Origin: Streptomyces lavendofoliae
GTDB taxonomy: Bacteria > Actinomycetota > Actinomycetes > Streptomycetales > Streptomycetaceae
NCBI RefSeq assembly: GCF_014649735.1
Contig: NZ_BMTP01000001.1
Coordinates: 310,001 to 374,000 of the forward strand
DNA length: 64,000 nt
Direction: 5' to 3'
The notes below the pieces were generated by a model. The model was not told the DNA's origin and made no database searches. It saw nothing but the letters and a program-made list of their open reading frames with translations. The translations under genes were made by a program, and so were the position numbers. Positions 11,260-20,888 of the stretch are shown here, in pieces. Every line of letters starts with the position of its first letter. Positions within the stretch are counted from its first letter, which is position 1.

Positions 11260-11317
11260 ACCCGCACGTGTGTGCCGTACCCTCGTGCTCAGTAGGCACC
11301 TAGGTTGAGGGACTCAC

Positions 11318-11878
11318 GTGGCAGAGGTGGAGCGCACCATCGGTACGCCGGATCTTGACGACGAGGCCGCGGCGCCCGCGGAGCCGCCCAGGGGCAGGCG
11401 CCGCGTCATGGCGCTCTTCGTCGTGGCCATGCTGGCCTACCTGCTCGACCTCGGCAGCAAGATGCTCGTGGTGGCCAGGCTGGAGCACCACGAGCCGATC
11501 CAGGTGATCGGCGACTGGCTGCGGTTCGTGGCGGTGCGCAACCCGGGCGCGGCGTTCGGGATGGGCGAGGCCTTCACGGTGATCTTCACCTGTATCGCGG
11601 CGGCGGTCATCGTGGTGATCATCCGGCTGGCGCGCAAGCTGTACAGCCTGCCGTGGGCGATCGCCCTCGGACTGCTGCTCGGTGGCGCGCTGGGCAACCT
11701 CACCGACCGGATCTTCCGCTCGCCCGGCGTCTTCGAGGGCGCGGTCGTCGACTTCATCGCGCCCGCGCACTTCGCGGTGTTCAACCTGGCGGACTCGGCG
11801 ATCGTGTGTGGCGGGTTCCTCATTGTGATCCTGTCGTTCCGGGGGCTGGACCCGGACGGGACCGTTCACAAGGACTGA
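11318..11878 (+). CDS. lspA: Lipoprotein signal peptidase II
   Basis: 186 aa. LspA cleaves the signal peptide of diacylglyceryl-modified prolipoproteins in the membrane; the modifying enzyme Lgt is encoded at 50485. Family boxes seen are [14 protein letters not shown], then [12 protein letters not shown] with the first catalytic Asp, and [13 protein letters not shown] with the second. There are four membrane segments, and the hydrophilic N-terminal ~25 residues are longer than in E. coli. The GTG start follows GAGGGACTCAC. It is 58 bp after the DksA-like gene and 17 bp before rluD, an arrangement (lspA-rluD) common in bacteria. Confidence 0.95.
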   Translation: MAEVERTIGTPDLDDEAAAPAEPPRGRRRVMALFVVAMLAYLLDLGSKMLVVARLEHHEPIQVIGDWLRFVAVRNPGAAFGMGEAFTVIFTCIAAAVIVVIIRLARKLYSLPWAIALGLLLGGALGNLTDRIFRSPGVFEGAVVDFIAPAHFAVFNLADSAIVCGGFLIVILSFRGLDPDGTVHKD

Positions 11879-11895
11879 CAAGGCATACTCGACGG

Positions 11896-12837
11896 GTGAG
11901 CACGATTCCCGAGATCCGTACGCTGCCCGTTCCCGATGGCCTCGAAGGCGAGCGTGTCGACGCCGCCATCGCCCGTATGTTCGGGTTTTCCCGGACCAAG
12001 GCGGCAGAGCTGGCCGCCGCCGGGAAGGTGCTCGTCGACGGCGCCGCCGTCGGCAAGTCCGAGCGGGTGAGCGGGGGCGCGTGGCTCGAGGTCGAGATGC
12101 CCGGCGCCCCGGCCCCCGTGCAGATCGTCGCCGAGCCCGTCGAGGGCATGGAGATCGTCCACGACGACGACGACATCGTCGTGATCGTGAAGCCGGTCGG
12201 CGTGGCCGCGCACCCCAGCCCCGGCTGGACCGGCACCACCGTGATCGGCGGCCTCGCGGCGGCCGGGTACCGGATCTCCACGTCCGGCGCGGCCGAGCGC
12301 CAGGGCATCGTCCACCGCCTGGACGTCGGCACCTCCGGGCTCATGGTCGTGGCCAAGTCGGAGCGGGCGTACACACTGCTCAAGGCGCAGTTCCGGGACC
12401 GTACCGTCGACAAGCGCTACCACGCGCTCGTGCAGGGGCACCCGGACCCGCTGAGCGGCACGATCGACGCGCCGATCGGCCGCCACCCGAACCACGACTA
12501 CAAGTGGGCCGTGACGGCGGACGGCAAGGCGTCGGTGACCCACTACGACCTGATCGAGGCGTACCGCGCGGCCTCCCTGCTCGACATCAAGCTGGAGACC
12601 GGCCGCACCCACCAGATCCGCGTGCACATGTCGGCCCACCGCCACCCGTGCGTCGGCGACCTCACCTACGGCGCCGACCCGACGATGGCGAAGCGGCTCG
12701 GCCTCACCCGGCAGTGGCTGCACGCCGTGCGCCTCGGCTTCGAGCACCCGGCCGACGGCCGGTGGGTCGAGTTCGAGAGCACCTACCCGGCGGACCTCCG
12801 GTCCGCCCTGGACAGGATCGCCGCGGAGAGCGCATGA
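11896..12837 (+). CDS. rluD: RluD-type 23S rRNA pseudouridine synthase
   Basis: 313 aa. It makes pseudouridines in helix 69 of 23S rRNA if it behaves like RluD. An N-terminal S4 RNA-binding domain (residues ~10-75: [21 protein letters not shown]) is followed by the catalytic core. The catalytic Asp lies in [19 protein letters not shown], with [10 protein letters not shown] and GDLTYG further on. The GTG start has no Shine-Dalgarno; CATACT (11884-11889) ends 6 nt upstream, suggesting a leaderless transcript besides read-through from lspA. It overlaps the next gene by ATGA. Confidence 0.92.
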   Translation: MSTIPEIRTLPVPDGLEGERVDAAIARMFGFSRTKAAELAAAGKVLVDGAAVGKSERVSGGAWLEVEMPGAPAPVQIVAEPVEGMEIVHDDDDIVVIVKPVGVAAHPSPGWTGTTVIGGLAAAGYRISTSGAAERQGIVHRLDVGTSGLMVVAKSERAYTLLKAQFRDRTVDKRYHALVQGHPDPLSGTIDAPIGRHPNHDYKWAVTADGKASVTHYDLIEAYRAASLLDIKLETGRTHQIRVHMSAHRHPCVGDLTYGADPTMAKRLGLTRQWLHAVRLGFEHPADGRWVEFESTYPADLRSALDRIAAESA

Positions 12838-13301
12838 GCGCATTCGTCGTACGGGAGTCCCTGAGCGACGCCGACCGGCAGGCGGGCTTCGCCGTCCGCC
12901 GTGAGGTCTTCGTCGTCGAGCAGGGCGTGCCGGAGGACCTCGAGTACGACGCGTACGACGCCACCGCCGTCCATGTGCTGGCCGTACGCCGCGCCGACGG
13001 GGCCGCCCTGGGGACCGGCCGGCTGCTGTACGGGGCCGACGCGGCCGGGAAGACCGGCGGCGCCGAGGGCGTCGGCTCGCTGGGCCGGCTCGCGGTGGCC
13101 GGACCCGCGCGGGGCCTCGGGGTGGGCGCCGCCCTGGTGCGGGCCATCGAGGACGCGGCACGCGCGCGCGGCCTGACGGCGGTGGACCTGCACGCCCAGA
13201 CCCGGGCGACCGGCTTCTACGAGCGGCTCGGGTACGAGGCGTACGGCGAGGAGTTCCAGGACGCGGGCATACCGCACCTGGCGATGCGCCGCAGGCTGTG
13301 A
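12834..13301 (+). CDS. GNAT family N-acetyltransferase
   Basis: 155 aa. This is an acetyl-CoA-dependent acyltransferase of unknown substrate. The pyrophosphate-binding loop is [11 protein letters not shown] (motif A), preceded by a beta strand LGRLAVAG. Motif B follows as [16 protein letters not shown]. The N-terminal [15 protein letters not shown] places it in the ElaA-like subgroup. It overlaps rluD by ATGA (start 12834), so translation is coupled. The substrate cannot be read from the sequence. Confidence 0.85.
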   Translation: MSAFVVRESLSDADRQAGFAVRREVFVVEQGVPEDLEYDAYDATAVHVLAVRRADGAALGTGRLLYGADAAGKTGGAEGVGSLGRLAVAGPARGLGVGAALVRAIEDAARARGLTAVDLHAQTRATGFYERLGYEAYGEEFQDAGIPHLAMRRRL

Positions 13302-13362
13302 CTCCCGTGGCAGGGTTGAACCCCTGATCATCGTCGTGGAGTGAACGGCCGGAGGGCGCGCC

Positions 13363-14949
13363 ATGGACCAGCTGGCTCTGCTGCTCGTACTGCTGCTGGG
13401 GGCGGTGGTGACCGTCCCCCTCGGGGAACGGCTGAGCCTGCCCGCGCCGGTCCTGATGACGCTCGCGGGGATCGTCCTCGCGCTGCTGCCCTTCGTGCCG
13501 AACGTGGAGATCCCGCCGGAGTTCATCCTCCCGCTGGTGCTCCCGCCCCTGCTCTACGCGACGGTGCAGCGGACGTCGTGGCGGCAGTTCACGGCCAACA
13601 AGCGCCCCATCTTCCTGCTGGCGGTGGCGCTCGTCTTCGTCACCACGGCCGCCGTCGCCGCCGTGGCGAGCGCCGTGGTACCGGGCCTGCCGATCGCCGC
13701 GGCCGTCGCGCTCGGCGCCCTCGTGGCACCGCCCGACCCGGTCGCGGCGACGGCCGTCGCGGGCTCCCTGGGGCTGCCGCGCCGGCTCGTGTCGATCCTG
13801 GAGGGCGAGGGGCTGTTCAACGACGTCACGGCGATCGTGCTCTATCACGTGGCGATCGGCGCGGCCGTCGGCGGAACGTTCTCCTGGGGGCGGGCGGCGG
13901 GCGAGCTGGTGCTGTCCGCCGTCGTCGCCGTGGTCGTCGGGCTCGCGCTGGGATGGCTGTCCAACAGGCTGATGGAGCTGCTGGGCGACGCCACGCTCCA
14001 GACCGGCCTCACCCTCCTGGTGCCCTTCGTGTCGTACGTGCTCGCCGAGGAGCTGCACGGCTCCGGGGTCCTCGCCGTCCTCGTCACCGCCCTGTTCCTC
14101 GCCGAACACGCGACGGACGCCGACGACGTCATGGGCCGGATCGCGGGGCGCACCTTCTGGGAGATCGTCGACACCCTCGTCACGGGCGTCGCCTTCGGGC
14201 TCATCGGCCTGGAGCTGCACAACGTCTTCGGCACGTCCGACGGGCGGGAGCTGCGGATGCTGGGCTGGGGCGCCGCCATCGTCGCGTGCGTGGTCGGCGT
14301 ACGACTGCTGTGGCTGCTGCCGGCCACGTGGCTCGCCAAGCGCCTCCACACGCGGCGGGACTACGACGAGGAGATCCCCATGAGCTGGCGGGAGACCGTC
14401 GTCATGTGGTGGGCGGGCATGCGGGGCGTGGCGTCGGTCGCGCTGGCCCTCGCGATCCCGCTGCGCACGGAGGACGGGTCGCCGTTCCCGGGCCGGGACG
14501 AGATCGTGTTCATCGCGTTCTGCGTCATCATGGCGACCCTCGTGCTCCAGGGGCTCACCCTGCCGTGGCTGGTGAGGAGGCTCGGCGTGCGCGCCGACAC
14601 GGACGCGGAGCGGGACCTGGAACGGAAGCTCGCCCTCCGGGCCGCCGGGGCCGCGAAACGGCGGTTGAAGGAGATCCAGGAGGTGGAGGACCTGCCGGAC
14701 GAGCTCCAGGAGCGGCTCCACCGCGTCGCCTTCGACGTGGGGGTGCGGATCAGCCCCGACCTGGTCGACGAGGAGCGGCGGTCGGCCTCCGCCAAGCGGG
14801 CGGAGCGGTTCAAGGTGATGCAGCGCGTCCAGCGGGAACTGATGTCGGCCGCCCGCCACGAGGTCCTGGCGGCCCGCAGCGAGCCCGGCGCCGACCCGGA
14901 AGTCGTCGACCGCGTGCTGCGCCACCTGGACGTGCGCAGCCTGCGGTGA
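13363..14949 (+). CDS. CPA1-family Na+/H+ antiporter (NhaP/NHE type)
   Basis: 528 aa. It should exchange Na+ or K+ for protons at the cytoplasmic membrane. About 12 hydrophobic segments run from residue 4 to ~410. Family signatures are ALVAPPDPVAATAVAG and EGEGLFNDVTAIVLY, the latter with the ion-binding Asn-Asp pair, and MRGVASVALALAIPL. The last ~110 residues form a soluble charged tail with helical heptads, typical of the NHE/NhaP cytoplasmic domain. A GGCCGGAGGG site precedes the ATG. The gene stands alone between rluD-GNAT and the convergent mscS. Confidence 0.9.
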   Translation: MDQLALLLVLLLGAVVTVPLGERLSLPAPVLMTLAGIVLALLPFVPNVEIPPEFILPLVLPPLLYATVQRTSWRQFTANKRPIFLLAVALVFVTTAAVAAVASAVVPGLPIAAAVALGALVAPPDPVAATAVAGSLGLPRRLVSILEGEGLFNDVTAIVLYHVAIGAAVGGTFSWGRAAGELVLSAVVAVVVGLALGWLSNRLMELLGDATLQTGLTLLVPFVSYVLAEELHGSGVLAVLVTALFLAEHATDADDVMGRIAGRTFWEIVDTLVTGVAFGLIGLELHNVFGTSDGRELRMLGWGAAIVACVVGVRLLWLLPATWLAKRLHTRRDYDEEIPMSWRETVVMWWAGMRGVASVALALAIPLRTEDGSPFPGRDEIVFIAFCVIMATLVLQGLTLPWLVRRLGVRADTDAERDLERKLALRAAGAAKRRLKEIQEVEDLPDELQERLHRVAFDVGVRISPDLVDEERRSASAKRAERFKVMQRVQRELMSAARHEVLAARSEPGADPEVVDRVLRHLDVRSLR

Positions 14950-15024
14950 CGCCCCGGCCCGGAGGGGCGCCCGGGCGGCCCCGGGAGCGACGGGGGTGGG
15001 AACGCGGGCGGGGGGCCGGGCGGG

Positions 15025-16203
15025 TCAGCCGCGGCCCGTGCGGGGCGCGTCCTTGGCCGGGGCGTCGCCGTCCAGCACGTAGTTGTCCGCGTTGTTGCTG
15101 TGGACCTCCGCGGGGCGCGGCTGGCGCGGGATCGCCCTGCCGCGCGCCGGCCACTGGCCGTCCGGGGGCAGCGACGCCGCGGACGTGGCGACGCGGGGCA
15201 GCGCGTACGGGTGCTCCTCGCACAGCCAGGTGATCATCTGCTCGCGGACGACGCACCGCACGGTCCAGATGTCGTCCGCGTCCTTCGCCGTGAGGACCGA
15301 CCGGACCTGGATCGTGCTCGGGGTGGTGTCGGTGACGGCGAGCGACCAGTCGCGCCCGTCCCAGGCGGGGCAGTCCGCGAGGATGTCCTTGAGCTTCTCG
15401 CGCATCAGGCCCACCGGCGCCGAGTGGTCCAGGTGGAAGAAGACCGTGCCGGTCATCTGGGCGCCGCCCCGGGACCAGTTCTCGAACGGCTTGCTGGTGA
15501 AGTACGACACCGGCATGGTGATCCGCCGCTCGTCCCACGTCCGTACGGCCAGGAACGTCAGCGTGACCTCCTCCACCACGCCCCACTCGCCGTCCACCAC
15601 CACGGTGTCGCCTATGCGCACCATGTCGCCGAAGGCGATCTGGAAGCCGGCGAAGAGGTTCCCGAGCGTCGACTGGGCGGCGACACCGGCGACGATGCCG
15701 ATGATCCCCGCGGAGGCCAGCATCGACGTACCGATCGTCCGGAAGTCCGGGAACGTCAGCAGCATCGCGGCGACCGCCACCACGCCGACCACGGCGGTGA
15801 CGATCCGCATGATCAGCGTCACCTGGGTGCGGACCCGGCGCACGCGCGCGGTGTCGCGGCTGGACGAGGCGTACCGGGCGTAACTGGACTCGACTATGGC
15901 CGCGGCGATCCGGACCACCAGCCACGCGCTCGCCCCGATCAGCACCAGGGACAGGACCTGGCCGATCCCGGCCTCGCGGTCCTCGATGACCGACCACTGC
16001 GTCTGCCGGTACGAGCCGCGCAGCAGCGCTGTGAGCAACACCACCTGCAAGGGCAGCCGACAGCGGCGCAACAGCCCCCACAGGGGGGTCTCGTGGTGCC
16101 GGGCGTCGGCTCGGCGCAGCGTGACGTCGGCGAGGTAGCCGACGACCAGCGTGAACACGACCGACCCACCGACGACGGTCAACGGGCGCAGTACGTTCTC
16201 CAT
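15025..16203 (-). CDS. MscS-family mechanosensitive channel
   Basis: 392 aa. It should open on membrane tension to release osmolytes. Hydrophobic segments lie at residues ~7-24, ~50-65, ~84-103 and ~133-150. The pore-lining helix and conserved MscS beta domain follow: GIIGIVAGVAAQSTLGNLFAGFQIAFGD, then RIGDTVVVDGEWGVVEEVTL and RRITMPVSYF. A ~40-residue polar tail ends the protein. It diverges from the hydrolase gene at 16236 with only 32 bp between starts. The 75 bp between it and the convergent antiporter gene hold no clear terminator. Confidence 0.9.
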   Translation of the reverse strand: MENVLRPLTVVGGSVVFTLVVGYLADVTLRRADARHHETPLWGLLRRCRLPLQVVLLTALLRGSYRQTQWSVIEDREAGIGQVLSLVLIGASAWLVVRIAAAIVESSYARYASSSRDTARVRRVRTQVTLIMRIVTAVVGVVAVAAMLLTFPDFRTIGTSMLASAGIIGIVAGVAAQSTLGNLFAGFQIAFGDMVRIGDTVVVDGEWGVVEEVTLTFLAVRTWDERRITMPVSYFTSKPFENWSRGGAQMTGTVFFHLDHSAPVGLMREKLKDILADCPAWDGRDWSLAVTDTTPSTIQVRSVLTAKDADDIWTVRCVVREQMITWLCEEHPYALPRVATSAASLPPDGQWPARGRAIPRQPRPAEVHSNNADNYVLDGDAPAKDAPRTGRG

Positions 16204-16235
16204 GGCTCCTGGATCCCAGCTGGCAGGATGGCCGG

Positions 16236-16805
16236 ATGAACATCATGCTCTTCCACTCGGCCTACGGTCCGCGCCCGGCCGTGCACGCCGCAGCCGACCG
16301 GCTGCGCGCCGCCGGGCACCACGTGCACGTGCCCGACCTCTACGGCGGTCAAACGGCCGACACGATCGAGGAGGGCATGGCGATCAAGGAGGAGATCGGT
16401 AGGGAAGAGCTGCTCAAGAGGGCCGTCCTGGCCGCGGCGCCCTACTCCGGGCAAGGGCTCGTCTACGCCGGGTTCTCCCTGGGCGCGTCCGTCGCGCAGA
16501 CCATGGCGCTCGGTGACGAGCGGGCGCGGGGGCTGTTGCTGATGCACGGCACGTCCGACATCGCGCCGAACGCCTCCGTGGACGGGCTGCCCGTGCAGCT
16601 GCACGTCGCAGACCCGGACCCGTTCGAGCCGCACGACTGGCTGAACGCCTGGTACCTGCAGATGGGGCGGGCGGGCGCGGACACCGAGGTGTACCGCTAT
16701 CCCGGTGCCGGGCACATCTTCACCGACCCGGGCCTGCCGGACTACGACGAGGACGCCGCGGAGCGGGCCTGGTCGATCGCGACGGCCTTCCTGGAGAGCC
16801 TGTGA
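16236..16805 (+). CDS. Dienelactone-hydrolase-family alpha/beta hydrolase
   Basis: 189 aa. The nucleophile elbow is YAGFSLGASVAQ with Ser rather than the Cys of classical dienelactone hydrolase. The likely acid lies near HVADPDPFEPHDW, and the catalytic His is in YPGAGHIFTDPG. An esterase or hydrolase of unknown substrate is the safest call. The start ATG has CAGGAT (16224-16229) exactly 6 nt upstream and no Shine-Dalgarno, which fits a leaderless message. It is divergent from mscS. Confidence 0.85.
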   Translation: MNIMLFHSAYGPRPAVHAAADRLRAAGHHVHVPDLYGGQTADTIEEGMAIKEEIGREELLKRAVLAAAPYSGQGLVYAGFSLGASVAQTMALGDERARGLLLMHGTSDIAPNASVDGLPVQLHVADPDPFEPHDWLNAWYLQMGRAGADTEVYRYPGAGHIFTDPGLPDYDEDAAERAWSIATAFLESL

Positions 16806-16850
16806 GTCCGCGCCGGGACGGTCCCGGGCGGGACGGTCCCGGCGCGGGGC

Positions 16851-16881
16851 ACGGTGTCGCGTCGCGTGACCGCGACACCGT
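16851..16881. terminator. terminator between convergent hydrolase and metalloprotease genes
   Basis: An 11-bp perfect stem, ACGGTGTCGCG (16851-16861) with CGCGACACCGT (16871-16881), encloses a 9-nt loop. There is no T-run, which is usual in Streptomyces terminators. It lies between two convergent stops. Confidence 0.65.
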
Positions 16882-16986
16882 CCCCGTGGGCCGTTCGGAG
16901 GGCCCGTGACCAGGGGCTGCGGGGGCTCGGGTCACGGCGGCCCGGGGCCGTGACCCGGCGCCGGGGGCGTCCCGGCGCGGGGGGCG

Positions 16987-17982
16987 TCAGACGGCCCGGT
17001 ACGCGGTCCAGTGGTCCTTCATGCGCTGCACCTGGCCGCCCGTGAACTGGTACATGCAGGCGTCGTACGTGTAGTCCATGAAGTTGTGGATCGGGTCGGC
17101 GCCGGTCTTGTTGACGCAGGTGTCGCGTCCGGCCGGGCACTCGTAGGCCGGGCTCTTCTCGGCGGGCGTGTCGGTCACGTAGTCGCCGTTGCCGCTGCAG
17201 CCGCCCTGGAAGGTGTGGTAGAGCCCCATCCAGTGGCCGACCTCGTGGGTGCCGGTGTCGCCCTCGGCGTAGTTGGCGGCCGAGCCGCCCGGGAGGGAGG
17301 CGTCGAGCACGACGACCCCGTCCATGGTCGGGTTGGACTTGTACGAGGACGGGAAGGTCGCCCAGCCGAGGAGGCCGCCGCCGAGGTTGGCCGTGTAGAA
17401 GTTGAGCGCCCCGGCGCCGCCCTTGCGGAGGGCGGACTTCATGGCCTTCTCCTCGGCGGATCCCGAGCTGAGGTTGTACCAGGCGGCGTTGTTCGTCCAG
17501 TCGGTGCCGGCCAGTGAGAACTGGAAGCCGGAGTCGGCGTTCCCGGTGCCCTGGCCGCCGAAGGCGGAGTTGAGGACGGCCATCTGCGCGTTGATGTCCG
17601 TCGTGCTGAGCTTGCCGGTCTCGCCGTCGTGGATGACGTGGAAGTAGACCGGGATGGAGGTGGCGGCTGCGGCGTCCGCGCGGCTGCCGTTCGCCCGGGC
17701 CGCCTCCAGTCTCTTCCTGAGGTCCGCGTCCATGGCCTTGGCCTTGGCGTCGGTCACCTCGTTGGGCTCGTGCGCGTCGCCGGCACCCCCGGGGTGGATC
17801 TCACGAGCGGAGGCGGCGCCCGAACCGTCGGCGCACTCCTCGGTGACCGCCGGGGCCGGCGACGAGGCGGCGGCGACGCCCGTCGGCGCGGAGAGCGGGA
17901 AGAGGGCCAGGGATCCGGCCATGACCGCCGTGCTCAGAACACGACGGTGCATACGCGGAGATATTCGGGCAAGAGCACGCAT
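16987..17982 (-). CDS. Secreted zinc metalloprotease, M43 (pappalysin-like) family
   Basis: 331 aa. A basic n-region and hydrophobic stretch (residues ~10-38) ending near VAAAS form a Sec signal peptide. The mature part carries [13 protein letters not shown], the HExxHxxGxxH zinc motif of metzincins, and the Met-turn [15 protein letters not shown], as in M43B cytophagalysin-type proteases. Several cysteines (CSGNGDY, YECPAG, DTCVNK) fit disulfides of a secreted enzyme. A propeptide probably spans residues ~40-110. The start ATG has GAGGAG 5 nt upstream; a second Met (MHRRVLS) is possible. Confidence 0.9.
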   Translation of the reverse strand: MRALARISPRMHRRVLSTAVMAGSLALFPLSAPTGVAAASSPAPAVTEECADGSGAASAREIHPGGAGDAHEPNEVTDAKAKAMDADLRKRLEAARANGSRADAAAATSIPVYFHVIHDGETGKLSTTDINAQMAVLNSAFGGQGTGNADSGFQFSLAGTDWTNNAAWYNLSSGSAEEKAMKSALRKGGAGALNFYTANLGGGLLGWATFPSSYKSNPTMDGVVVLDASLPGGSAANYAEGDTGTHEVGHWMGLYHTFQGGCSGNGDYVTDTPAEKSPAYECPAGRDTCVNKTGADPIHNFMDYTYDACMYQFTGGQVQRMKDHWTAYRAV

Positions 17983-18276
17983 GGTGACTCCTCGCGGGGG
18001 CTGTGGAGAGGGCCTTCCTCGCCACCGCGGGGAGATTACGTGGCCATGTCAGATCTTGATGAGCATTGAACAAGCCCAATCAATCGTTGAGTAGATGAAG
18101 ACATCCGGGGGAAATCCTCCGGCCTGTTTCAGACTTCGAGACGTCTCCGTAACGGGCCGGGTGCCGAAGGCGGACGGTGTGTCCCCTTTCGATCTCCGGA
18201 ACACGCCGCCCGCCACGGGTCGGTGATCTGTTGTCAACAGAACTGTATTTGGCTGAAAACGATCGCTGATGGCTCG
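17983..18276. other. 294-bp gap between phoD and the metalloprotease gene
   Basis: This gap is less GC-rich than its surroundings and should hold the metalloprotease promoter (minus strand) and the phoD 3' end. It contains a 15-bp perfect dyad, TCTGTTG-T-CAACAGA (18227-18241), and a small imperfect hairpin, CCGGGGGAAATCCTCCGG, at about 18105-18122. I see no credible ORF. Operator or terminator roles are guesses. Confidence 0.5.
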
Positions 18277-19932
18277 TCAGCGGACCGGTGCGTTCACCCG
18301 CTCGACCTTCTGCGTTCCACTGAGCGTCCGGTACGAGCGGATCCAGGCCGAGGACGCGTCGGGCCTCGTCTTGTCGGAGACCGTGTAGTAGTCCATCTGC
18401 GAGCGCTCGGCGGTCACGTCGAGGACGCCGTACCCGTGGTTGTCCATGTCGACCCACTTCACGTGCCGGTTGGCGCCCCGGAGCGCCGCCGCCGCCACCA
18501 GCGAGACCGTTCCGGGAGCGACGCGCAGGATGTCGTCCAGGTTGTCGGAGGTCACCGACGTCACCACGAACTCGGTCGCCGCCGACCGCGACACCGGGTA
18601 GGTGGCGGCCGTCACCGGCACGTCGTTGGCCCAGGCCATATGGATGTCACCGGTCAGGAAGACCGTGTTGGTGATGGACCGCTCCGTCAGGTGGGCGAGC
18701 AGCTCCCTGCGGTCGTCCGTGTAGCCGTCCCACTGGTCGACGTTGATCGCCAGGCCGCCCTTGGGCAGCCCCAGCAGCTCCGCGACCGGCCCCAGCAGGT
18801 GGGCCGGCAGCGAGCCGAAGGCGACCGGCGAGATCATCACCGAGGTGCCCACCAGCTTCCAGGCCGCGTCGGAGGAGGCCAGCCCGGCCTTCAGCCAGTC
18901 CAGCTGGGCGCGCCCGGTGATCGTGCGGTCGGGGTCGTCGACCCGGCCGCTGCCCGTCGACGCCTGCTGGGAGCGGAACGAGCGGAGGTCCAGCAGGTGC
19001 AGGTCGGCCAGCTTGCCGAAGCGCAGCCGGCGGTAGACCGTGCCCTCGGTGGAGGCGCGGACCGGCATCCACTCGAAGTACGCCCGCTTCGCGGCCGCCG
19101 CCCGGACCGCCCAGTCGCCCTCGGTGCCCGGGGTGTGGTTGTCCGCGCCGCCGGACCAGGTGTCGTCGGCGAACTCGTGGTCGTCCCAGATGGCTATGAC
19201 GGGGTGGGCGGCGTGCAGTGCCTGGAGGTCGGGGTCCGTCTTGTAGGTGGCGTGCCGCAGGCGGTAGTCGGCGAGGCCGACCGTCTCGTGCTGTGGCTCG
19301 TGCCGCCGCACGACGCGGTCCGGACCGGGGTAGGCGCCCGTTCCGTACTCGTATATGTAGTCGCCGAGGTGGAGTATCGCGTCCAGGTCGGAGCGAGCGG
19401 CGAGGTGGCGGTACGCGGAGAAGTGGCCGGCCTCCCAGTTGGCGCAGGAGACCACGCCGAAGCGGACGCCGGGCGTGCCGGCGTCGGCGGCCGGCGTGGT
19501 GCGGGTCCGGCCGACGGGGGAGACGGCCGCCGAGGGGTCCGTACCGGCCGAGAAGCGGAAGTAATGGGCGGTCTCCTGGCGCAGGCCCCTCACGTCCACC
19601 TTCACGGTGTGGTCGGAGGCGGCCGTCGCCGTGACGGCGCCCCGTGCCACGACGCGGGTGAAGGCCCGGTCCTCGGCGACCTCCCATCTCACCTCCGTGT
19701 CGGCGCCTCTGCCCGATCCGGGCAGGGCGTCGGGGGACGGGGTCACCCGCGTCCACAGCAGGACGCCGTCGGGCAGCGGGTCGCCCGAGGCGACACCGTG
19801 GAGGAAGGCGGGCGCCTGCACGTCCGCCGAGGCGGACGTCGCGGTGGCGAGGACAGGAGCGGCGACAGCGGTGGCGGCAACGGCCTTGACGACCGTGCGG
19901 CGGCTGGGGGAAGGAAGGAGGCGACTGGTCAC
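18277..19932 (-). CDS. phoD: PhoD-family alkaline phosphatase/phosphodiesterase, Tat-exported
   Basis: 551 aa. A Tat signal is visible: [18 protein letters not shown], with cleavage near ATSASA. An N-terminal PhoD beta domain (residues ~38-140) precedes the metallophosphatase core: [42 protein letters not shown] and [10 protein letters not shown], which hold the Fe/Ca ligands. It releases phosphate from mono- and diesters outside the cell. Streptomyces phoD is PhoP-controlled; I could not find a clear PHO box. The GTG start has no Shine-Dalgarno, and TAATCT (19946-19941) ends 8 nt upstream, suggesting a leaderless message. A 20-bp dyad overlaps that element. Confidence 0.92.
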   Translation of the reverse strand: MTSRLLPSPSRRTVVKAVAATAVAAPVLATATSASADVQAPAFLHGVASGDPLPDGVLLWTRVTPSPDALPGSGRGADTEVRWEVAEDRAFTRVVARGAVTATAASDHTVKVDVRGLRQETAHYFRFSAGTDPSAAVSPVGRTRTTPAADAGTPGVRFGVVSCANWEAGHFSAYRHLAARSDLDAILHLGDYIYEYGTGAYPGPDRVVRRHEPQHETVGLADYRLRHATYKTDPDLQALHAAHPVIAIWDDHEFADDTWSGGADNHTPGTEGDWAVRAAAAKRAYFEWMPVRASTEGTVYRRLRFGKLADLHLLDLRSFRSQQASTGSGRVDDPDRTITGRAQLDWLKAGLASSDAAWKLVGTSVMISPVAFGSLPAHLLGPVAELLGLPKGGLAINVDQWDGYTDDRRELLAHLTERSITNTVFLTGDIHMAWANDVPVTAATYPVSRSAATEFVVTSVTSDNLDDILRVAPGTVSLVAAAALRGANRHVKWVDMDNHGYGVLDVTAERSQMDYYTVSDKTRPDASSAWIRSYRTLSGTQKVERVNAPVR

Positions 19933-19934
19933 GG

Positions 19935-19954
19935 CCGATCAGATTACTGATCGG
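19935..19954. promoter_or_regulatory. perfect dyad overlapping the phoD -10 region
   Basis: CCGATCAG (19935-19942) and CTGATCGG (19947-19954) form an 8-bp perfect inverted repeat around ATTA. It begins 3 bp upstream of the phoD start codon and covers the candidate -10, so a bound protein would block transcription. The shape is that of a small homodimeric repressor operator; the regulator is unknown. Confidence 0.45.
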
Positions 19955-19963
19955 TAGAGCGTC

Positions 19964-19997
19964 CGGGCGGGCGAACTCCCCAGTGTTCGCCCGCCCG
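19964..19997 (-). terminator. terminator after the DsbA-like gene
   Basis: A 13-bp perfect stem, CGGGCGGGCGAAC (19964-19976) with GTTCGCCCGCCCG (19985-19997), encloses an 8-nt loop. It lies 31 bp past the stop of the upstream minus-strand gene and isolates phoD from it. Confidence 0.75.
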
Positions 19998-20028
19998 TTG
20001 GCCGAAAGCCGTGCTCCGCTCGCCGGAG

Positions 20029-20841
20029 CTATCCCTTGAGTGCCTTGTCGATCGCCGCGGTGAAGTCGGGGACCGTCATGGGGGCGTTGCCGCGGGCGTC
20101 GGTGACGGGCTTGCCGTCCATCTTCAGGGTGGGGGTGCCCTTCACGCCGCTGTCGTCGAAGGCCGCCGACATCTTGAGCGCCCAGGCGTCGAAGGTGCCT
20201 TCCTCGACGTCCTTCCTGAACGCGGCGTTGCTCTTCAGGGCCGGGACGGTGTCGGCGATCTCCAGGAGGTAGGAGTCCTTGGCGAACTTGTCCTGGCTCT
20301 CCTCGGGGTGGTACTTCGCCGAGTAGAGCGCGGCCTTGTAGTCCAGGAACGCCTCCGGGCCGACGTTCAGGGCGGCCCCCAGCGCCGACAGCGCGTTCTT
20401 GGAGCCCTCGCCCTGGTCGCTGTTGTCGATGAACGTCGCGCCGACGTACCGGAGCTTGTACTTGCCGGCGGCGACGTCCTTCTCGATCGTCCCGCCCACG
20501 CCCTGCTCGAACGTGGCGCAGATCGGGCAGCGGGAGTCCTCGTAGATCTCCAGCGTCTTCTTGGCGGCCGGCTTGCCGATGACGAGGGTGGTGCCGTTCT
20601 CTCCCGAGGTGTTCTCGGGGGCGGTGACGTTCTCGCGGTCCTTCATCGCCTCCCAGTGGGAGGGCTTGTTCGCCTGCATCACGGCGTAGCCGACGCCGCC
20701 GGCGACCGCCAGGACGACGATCGCCGAGACGCCGACGGTGACCTGCCGGCGGACCTTGTCCTTCCTGGCCTGGCGCTCGCGCTCCTGGCGCAGCCGCTCG
20801 CGGGCCGCCGCCTTGTTCGCCTGGCTGTTGCGTGCACTCAT
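20029..20841 (-). CDS. Membrane-anchored DsbA-like thioredoxin-fold protein
   Basis: 270 aa. A charged cytoplasmic N-terminus (AAARERLRQERERQARKDKVRRQ) precedes one membrane anchor (TVGVSAIVVLAVAGGVGYAV, residues ~33-52) and an extracytoplasmic thioredoxin domain. The active site is CPIC in EDSRCPICATFEQ, and the cis-proline loop is KGTPTLKM. It likely oxidises or isomerises disulfides of exported proteins. Start ATG 20841 has GGAGAA 9 nt upstream. A paralogue with CPAC is at 49539. The N-terminal arginine-rich segment is shared by the two. Confidence 0.88.
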   Translation of the reverse strand: MSARNSQANKAAARERLRQERERQARKDKVRRQVTVGVSAIVVLAVAGGVGYAVMQANKPSHWEAMKDRENVTAPENTSGENGTTLVIGKPAAKKTLEIYEDSRCPICATFEQGVGGTIEKDVAAGKYKLRYVGATFIDNSDQGEGSKNALSALGAALNVGPEAFLDYKAALYSAKYHPEESQDKFAKDSYLLEIADTVPALKSNAAFRKDVEEGTFDAWALKMSAAFDDSGVKGTPTLKMDGKPVTDARGNAPMTVPDFTAAIDKALKG

Positions 20842-20888
20842 GGTGGTGTTCTCCGTGGAATTCCGTACGTAAGGGGGGACTGCCGGTG

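Noticed and set aside
11866..14925. 1019-codon minus-strand frame crossing rluD, GNAT and the antiporter gene
   Set aside because: Spans three well-supported plus-strand genes and has shadow-like composition.
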